From Kitasatospora cinereorecta (GTDB lineage Bacteria > Actinomycetota > Actinomycetes > Streptomycetales > Streptomycetaceae): DNA of 64,000 bases. A program made the position numbers and the translations under genes. Under the pieces are notes generated by a model. It made no database searches, was not told the DNA's origin, and saw only the letters and a program-made list of their open reading frames with translations. Location of the stretch: the NCBI RefSeq assembly GCF_024172095.1, contig NZ_JAMZDX010000005.1, forward strand, positions 124,001 to 188,000, given 5' to 3'. This document shows, in pieces, positions 61,017 to 64,000 of the stretch; within the stretch, counting starts at the first letter, position 1; every line of letters starts with the position of its first letter.

Positions 61017-62408
61017 TCAGCCGCCGTCCGGATCCGGCTCGCGCAGCGGCAGCGGCCCCGACGGCTCCAGGTCCTCGTCGTCGATCGGAAAGGTCCGCAC
61101 CCGGCCGGGCCCGCTGTACGGCGTCTCGAAACGGACCGTCACCCGGCCGACCCCGCTGCCCTGCACCCAGCCCGGCCCGAACTCCGCGTGCGTGACGTCC
61201 TGCCCCGGCCACCAGCGCCGCACCGCGGGCACGTCCGCCACCGCCGGGGCCGGCTCCTCGCCGCCCTCCGCCTGCTCGGCGCGCTCCGCCTGCTCGGCCC
61301 GCTCGGCCCGCTCCAGCTGGGCGAACAGGTCCTCCTGGGTGAAGTCGGCGAGCTGGGAGACGCCGACACCGAGCAACCGCACCCCGCCGGTGACGTCGAC
61401 CTGCAGGGCCAGGCGCCGCGCGGTCGCGGCGATCACCTCCTGGTCGTCCGTCGGACCGCGCAGCGTCTCCGAACGGGTCAGCGTCGAGAAGTCGAACCGC
61501 CGCACCTTCAGCACCACGGTCCGGCCCGAACGGCCGGTGGCGTGCAGGCGGCGCACGCACCGGGCGGACAGCACGTCGATCTCGCGCAGGATCCGGTCCC
61601 GGTCGGCGAGGTCCACCTCGAAGGTGTCCTCCACCGACACCGACTTGGCATCCCGCTCGGGCACCACCGGCCGGTCGTCCAACCCCAGCGACATCGCGTA
61701 CACCCCGGCGCCGTGCGCCCGGCCGAGCAGCTGCACCAGCTCCTCCGGCCCGGCGGCGGCCAGGTCGGCGACCGTGGTCAGCCCGGCGCGGCGCAGCGCC
61801 TGCTCGGTGGCCGGCCCGATGCCGGGCAGCGCCCGCACCGGCATCGGGGCGAGCACGGTGCGCTCCATCCCGACCTCGACCAGCACCAGCCCGTCCGGCT
61901 TGGCCCGCTCGGAGGCGATCTTCGCCATCAGCTTGGAGCCCGCCGCCCCGACCGACGCGGTCAGCCCGGTCCGCTCCCGGATGTCGGCCCGCAGGTCCTC
62001 GGCGACGGCCAGCACCAGCTGGGCGCCCTCGGCCGGACCGACCGCGGTGAGCGCCGGCCCGTACGGGCCCGCCTCCAGGTCGACGAAGGCCTCGTCCAGG
62101 CTGAGCGGCTCGACCAGCGGGGAGCGCTCGCGCAGCAGCTCCATCACGATCTCGCTGTTCTGCCGGTACGCCTCGAAACGGCCGGTCAGGAAGGCCGCGT
62201 TGGGGCACAGCCGGCGGGCCTGCGCGGTGGGCATCGCCGAGTGCACGCCGAACTTCCGCGCCTCGTACGAAGCGGTGGCCACCACCCCGCGCCCGCCGAC
62301 GCCGCCCACCACCACCGGTTTGCCGCGCAGGCTCGGCTTGGCCGCCTGCTCCACCGCGGCGAAGAAGGCGTCCATGTCGAGGTGGATGATGCTCGGCACA
62401 GTCCGCAC
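61017..62408 (-). CDS. dinB: DNA polymerase IV (Y family) with C-terminal extension
   Basis: This 463-residue translesion polymerase has the Y-family catalytic acids in HLDMDAFFAAVEQ (about 9-21) and PLSLDEAFVDLE (about 100-111). The fingers sequence VVATASYEARKFGV and the HhH ALPGIGPATEQAL near 193 are intact, and the little-finger domain ends near 345. About 115 further residues follow: a Glu/Arg/Ala heptad-like repeat (ERAERAEQAERAEQAEGG) and a globular tail with AEFGPGWVQGSGVGRVTVRF. This exceeds most DinB proteins. It starts at GTG. It copies damaged templates at low fidelity. The tail may bind a partner. Confidence 0.95.
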   Translation of the reverse strand: MRTVPSIIHLDMDAFFAAVEQAAKPSLRGKPVVVGGVGGRGVVATASYEARKFGVHSAMPTAQARRLCPNAAFLTGRFEAYRQNSEIVMELLRERSPLVEPLSLDEAFVDLEAGPYGPALTAVGPAEGAQLVLAVAEDLRADIRERTGLTASVGAAGSKLMAKIASERAKPDGLVLVEVGMERTVLAPMPVRALPGIGPATEQALRRAGLTTVADLAAAGPEELVQLLGRAHGAGVYAMSLGLDDRPVVPERDAKSVSVEDTFEVDLADRDRILREIDVLSARCVRRLHATGRSGRTVVLKVRRFDFSTLTRSETLRGPTDDQEVIAATARRLALQVDVTGGVRLLGVGVSQLADFTQEDLFAQLERAERAEQAERAEQAEGGEEPAPAVADVPAVRRWWPGQDVTHAEFGPGWVQGSGVGRVTVRFETPYSGPGRVRTFPIDDEDLEPSGPLPLREPDPDGG

Positions 62409-62517
62409 CAGCCGATCATCCCCCAGGGGTACGACAACCCGGCCCCGGCGCGTCGTCCACCGGGCCGGGCGGTCGGGACGAGGCCGTCGGCACGGCGTTG
62501 TCCGGACCGGCCGCCGA

Positions 62518-63936
62518 CTACCCGCCGACGCGGGCGTCCTCCCGCGGCGCCGGAGCGGCCGGGGCCGGGGCCGCGGGACGGACCAGGGCCAGCACCAGCA
62601 GCCCCGCCGCCAGGCCGGTGCAGCCCGCCGCCAGGTAGACGTCGTCCAGGCCCGCGGCGAAGGCCGCGGGCAGGTCGGCCGGTCCGGCCGCGTCCTTCAC
62701 CCGGTCCTGGAACACCGTGCCGAGCAGCGCGATGCCGAGCGCGTAACCCAACTGCCGGGCGGTGTTGACGGTGCCGCTCGCCATACCGGCCCGCCGAGGC
62801 TCCACCGCGGCCAGGGCGGTGGACATCAGGACGGGCGTCGACAGGCCCACGCCGACGCCGGTGACCAGCAGACCGGGCAGCAGCGCCGTCCAGGTCGAAC
62901 CCGCCGACACCAGGCGCAGCAGCAGCGTGCCGCCGCCGATCAGCAGCAGCCCGATGCCGATCGGCAGCCGCGGCTGCACCCGGTGCAGCACCCGGCCGCC
63001 CACCAGCGCCACCACGAACGCCGACACCGCCAGCGGGCACACCGCCAGCCCGGCGGCCAGCGGGCCGAGGTGCAGCACCTGCTGCAGCCACAGCGAGGTG
63101 TAGGTGAGCTGGGCGAACGCCCCGGCGGTGAGCAGCAGTCCGGCCAGGGTCAGCCCGAGGAAGGCCCGGTTGCGCAGCAGCGCGAGGTCCAGCAGCGGAT
63201 GCTCCGCCCGCAGCTCGGCCGGGACGAAGGCGGCCCCGGCCAGCACGGCGACGGCCAGCGCGCCGAGCACCACCGGGCTGTCCCAGCCGCGGTCGCCGCT
63301 CTCGATCAGACCGTACGTCAGGGCAGTGGCGAAGACGGTGAAGGCGAGCGCGCCGGGCACGTCCGGGCGGCCGCGCACCGCCCCCGCGCCCGGGCGGACT
63401 GCGGCCAGGGTGAGGACCAGCGCCAGCGCGGCGACCGGCAGGTTGACCACGAAGATCGCCCGCCAGCCGGACCAGTCGGTCAGCAGCCCGCCGAGCACCG
63501 GACCGACCGCCGCCGCGGCGCCGTTGACCGCGCCCCACACGCCGAACGCCACCGCGCGCTCCCGGCCCCGGTAGGCGCCGGCCAGCAGCGCGGTAGTGGA
63601 GGTCATCATCGCGGCGCCGCCGACACCCTGCACCGCCCGGGCGGCGATCAGCGTTCCGGCGTCCGGGGCGAGGGCGCAGCCCGCCGAGGCGGCGGCGAAC
63701 ACGGCCAGGCCCCACAGGTAGAGCCGCCGGTGGCCGACCCGGTCGCCCAGCGACCCGAAGGCCATCAGCAGGGCGGCCAGCATCAGCGCGTAACTGTCCA
63801 CCACCCACTGCAGGGAGGTGAACGAGGAGTGCAGGTCGGCGGCCATCGGCGGCAGCGCCACGTTCACGATGCTGACGTCGACGAGCAGCATGAACGCGCC
63901 GAGGCAGATCGCCGCCAGCGGTATCCACTTGCGCAC
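62518..63936 (-). CDS. MFS drug efflux transporter, DHA2 (EmrB/QacA) type
   Basis: This 472-residue membrane protein has about 14 transmembrane helices. It carries LLVDVSIVNVALPPMAADLH (motif D1) near residues 17-36, GSLGDRVGHRRLYLWGL (motif A) near 61, and RAVQGVGGAAMMTSTTAL near 99. Two long cytoplasmic loops are expected. It is the fourth efflux-type MFS gene in the window. The start is GTG. No regulator is seen; the 64 bp upstream to the window edge are too short to judge. Confidence 0.92.
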   Translation of the reverse strand: MRKWIPLAAICLGAFMLLVDVSIVNVALPPMAADLHSSFTSLQWVVDSYALMLAALLMAFGSLGDRVGHRRLYLWGLAVFAAASAGCALAPDAGTLIAARAVQGVGGAAMMTSTTALLAGAYRGRERAVAFGVWGAVNGAAAAVGPVLGGLLTDWSGWRAIFVVNLPVAALALVLTLAAVRPGAGAVRGRPDVPGALAFTVFATALTYGLIESGDRGWDSPVVLGALAVAVLAGAAFVPAELRAEHPLLDLALLRNRAFLGLTLAGLLLTAGAFAQLTYTSLWLQQVLHLGPLAAGLAVCPLAVSAFVVALVGGRVLHRVQPRLPIGIGLLLIGGGTLLLRLVSAGSTWTALLPGLLVTGVGVGLSTPVLMSTALAAVEPRRAGMASGTVNTARQLGYALGIALLGTVFQDRVKDAAGPADLPAAFAAGLDDVYLAAGCTGLAAGLLVLALVRPAAPAPAAPAPREDARVGG

Positions 63937-64000
63937 GGTCGGGCTCCGTTCGAGGAGAGGGATGAACGCTCCACACCATGGCCGCGCCCCGGCGGATTCT

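Overview
This window is high-GC DNA with the gene density, GTG/TTG starts, twin-arginine exports and protein families of Streptomycetaceae. Streptomyces-type families include SCO5389-like, DUF5999, DUF6204, DUF2630, DUF6126, an S37-type secreted peptidase and a glycine riboswitch ahead of gcvP. A DUF6296-like small protein makes Kitasatospora a plausible genus, but I cannot prove the genus from sequence alone. I saw no rRNA, tRNA, CRISPR array, IS element, prophage or biosynthetic megacluster. It reads as a chromosomal segment of mostly monocistronic or two-gene units.

1-10.6 kb: the 3' part of an SGNH esterase, a Tat-exported phosphocholine-type phospholipase C, and a TetR regulator divergent from an orphan cytochrome b (qcrB-like) followed by a small oxidoreductase. 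Two near-identical palindromes lie between the TetR gene and qcrB. Then come a clear AAC(2')-family aminoglycoside acetyltransferase, a beta-hydroxyacid dehydrogenase, a crotonase, and a two-gene unit of an SPFH/band-7 protein with a divergent NAD-kinase-like protein behind a promoter embedded in an inverted repeat.

10.6-24.8 kb: a DUF6296-like protein, and terD divergent from a blaI/M56 sensor pair with a perfect BlaI-type operator. Then a ZnF-UBP protein, an NCS1 permease, a MazG-like protein, a frameshifted DUF6126 peptide and a second SGNH hydrolase. Next are ohr/ohrR with their operator, a DUF2630 protein, an SCO5389-family protein behind a Zur-like box, two DJ-1/PfpI proteins around a PfkB sugar kinase, a tyrosine phosphatase, a PHP/HhH protein and an AurF-like diiron oxygenase with a 12-bp coding VNTR.

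24.8-45 kb: a small unknown gene, a giant ATPase-LuxR regulator, a drug-type MFS pump, purB, DUF6204 and DUF2797 proteins, a MarR regulator, and a HipA-like kinase overlapping a DUF3037 gene. Then an NDH-2-like flavoprotein, a secreted GH47 mannosidase, a third (secreted) SGNH hydrolase, a MocR regulator divergent from PNPOx- and PaiB-like flavin proteins, a GlcP-like sugar permease, a dienelactone hydrolase, and a zinc-ribbon gene broken by a nonsense codon and a 10-G tract frameshift.

45-64 kb: a RIO kinase, an MFS exporter, a HAD-like protein ending in 13-bp repeats that run into a 30-bp perfect palindrome, a PhzF protein, an S37-type secreted peptidase, a CPBP protein, a GCS2-type ligase, an unknown protein and a DUF5999 protein. 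These are followed by gcvP with a tandem glycine riboswitch, a PRC-barrel/DUF2382 stress protein, an MFS pump, DNA polymerase IV with a C-terminal extension, and a last MFS pump.

Recurring themes are membrane and oxidative stress (ohr, terD, SPFH, NDH-2, orphan cytochrome b), drug efflux and modification (four efflux-type MFS genes, AAC(2')), and secreted hydrolases. The most promising under-described units are the SPFH/NAD-kinase-like pair, the HipA-like/DUF3037 pair and the TetR-controlled orphan cytochrome b.
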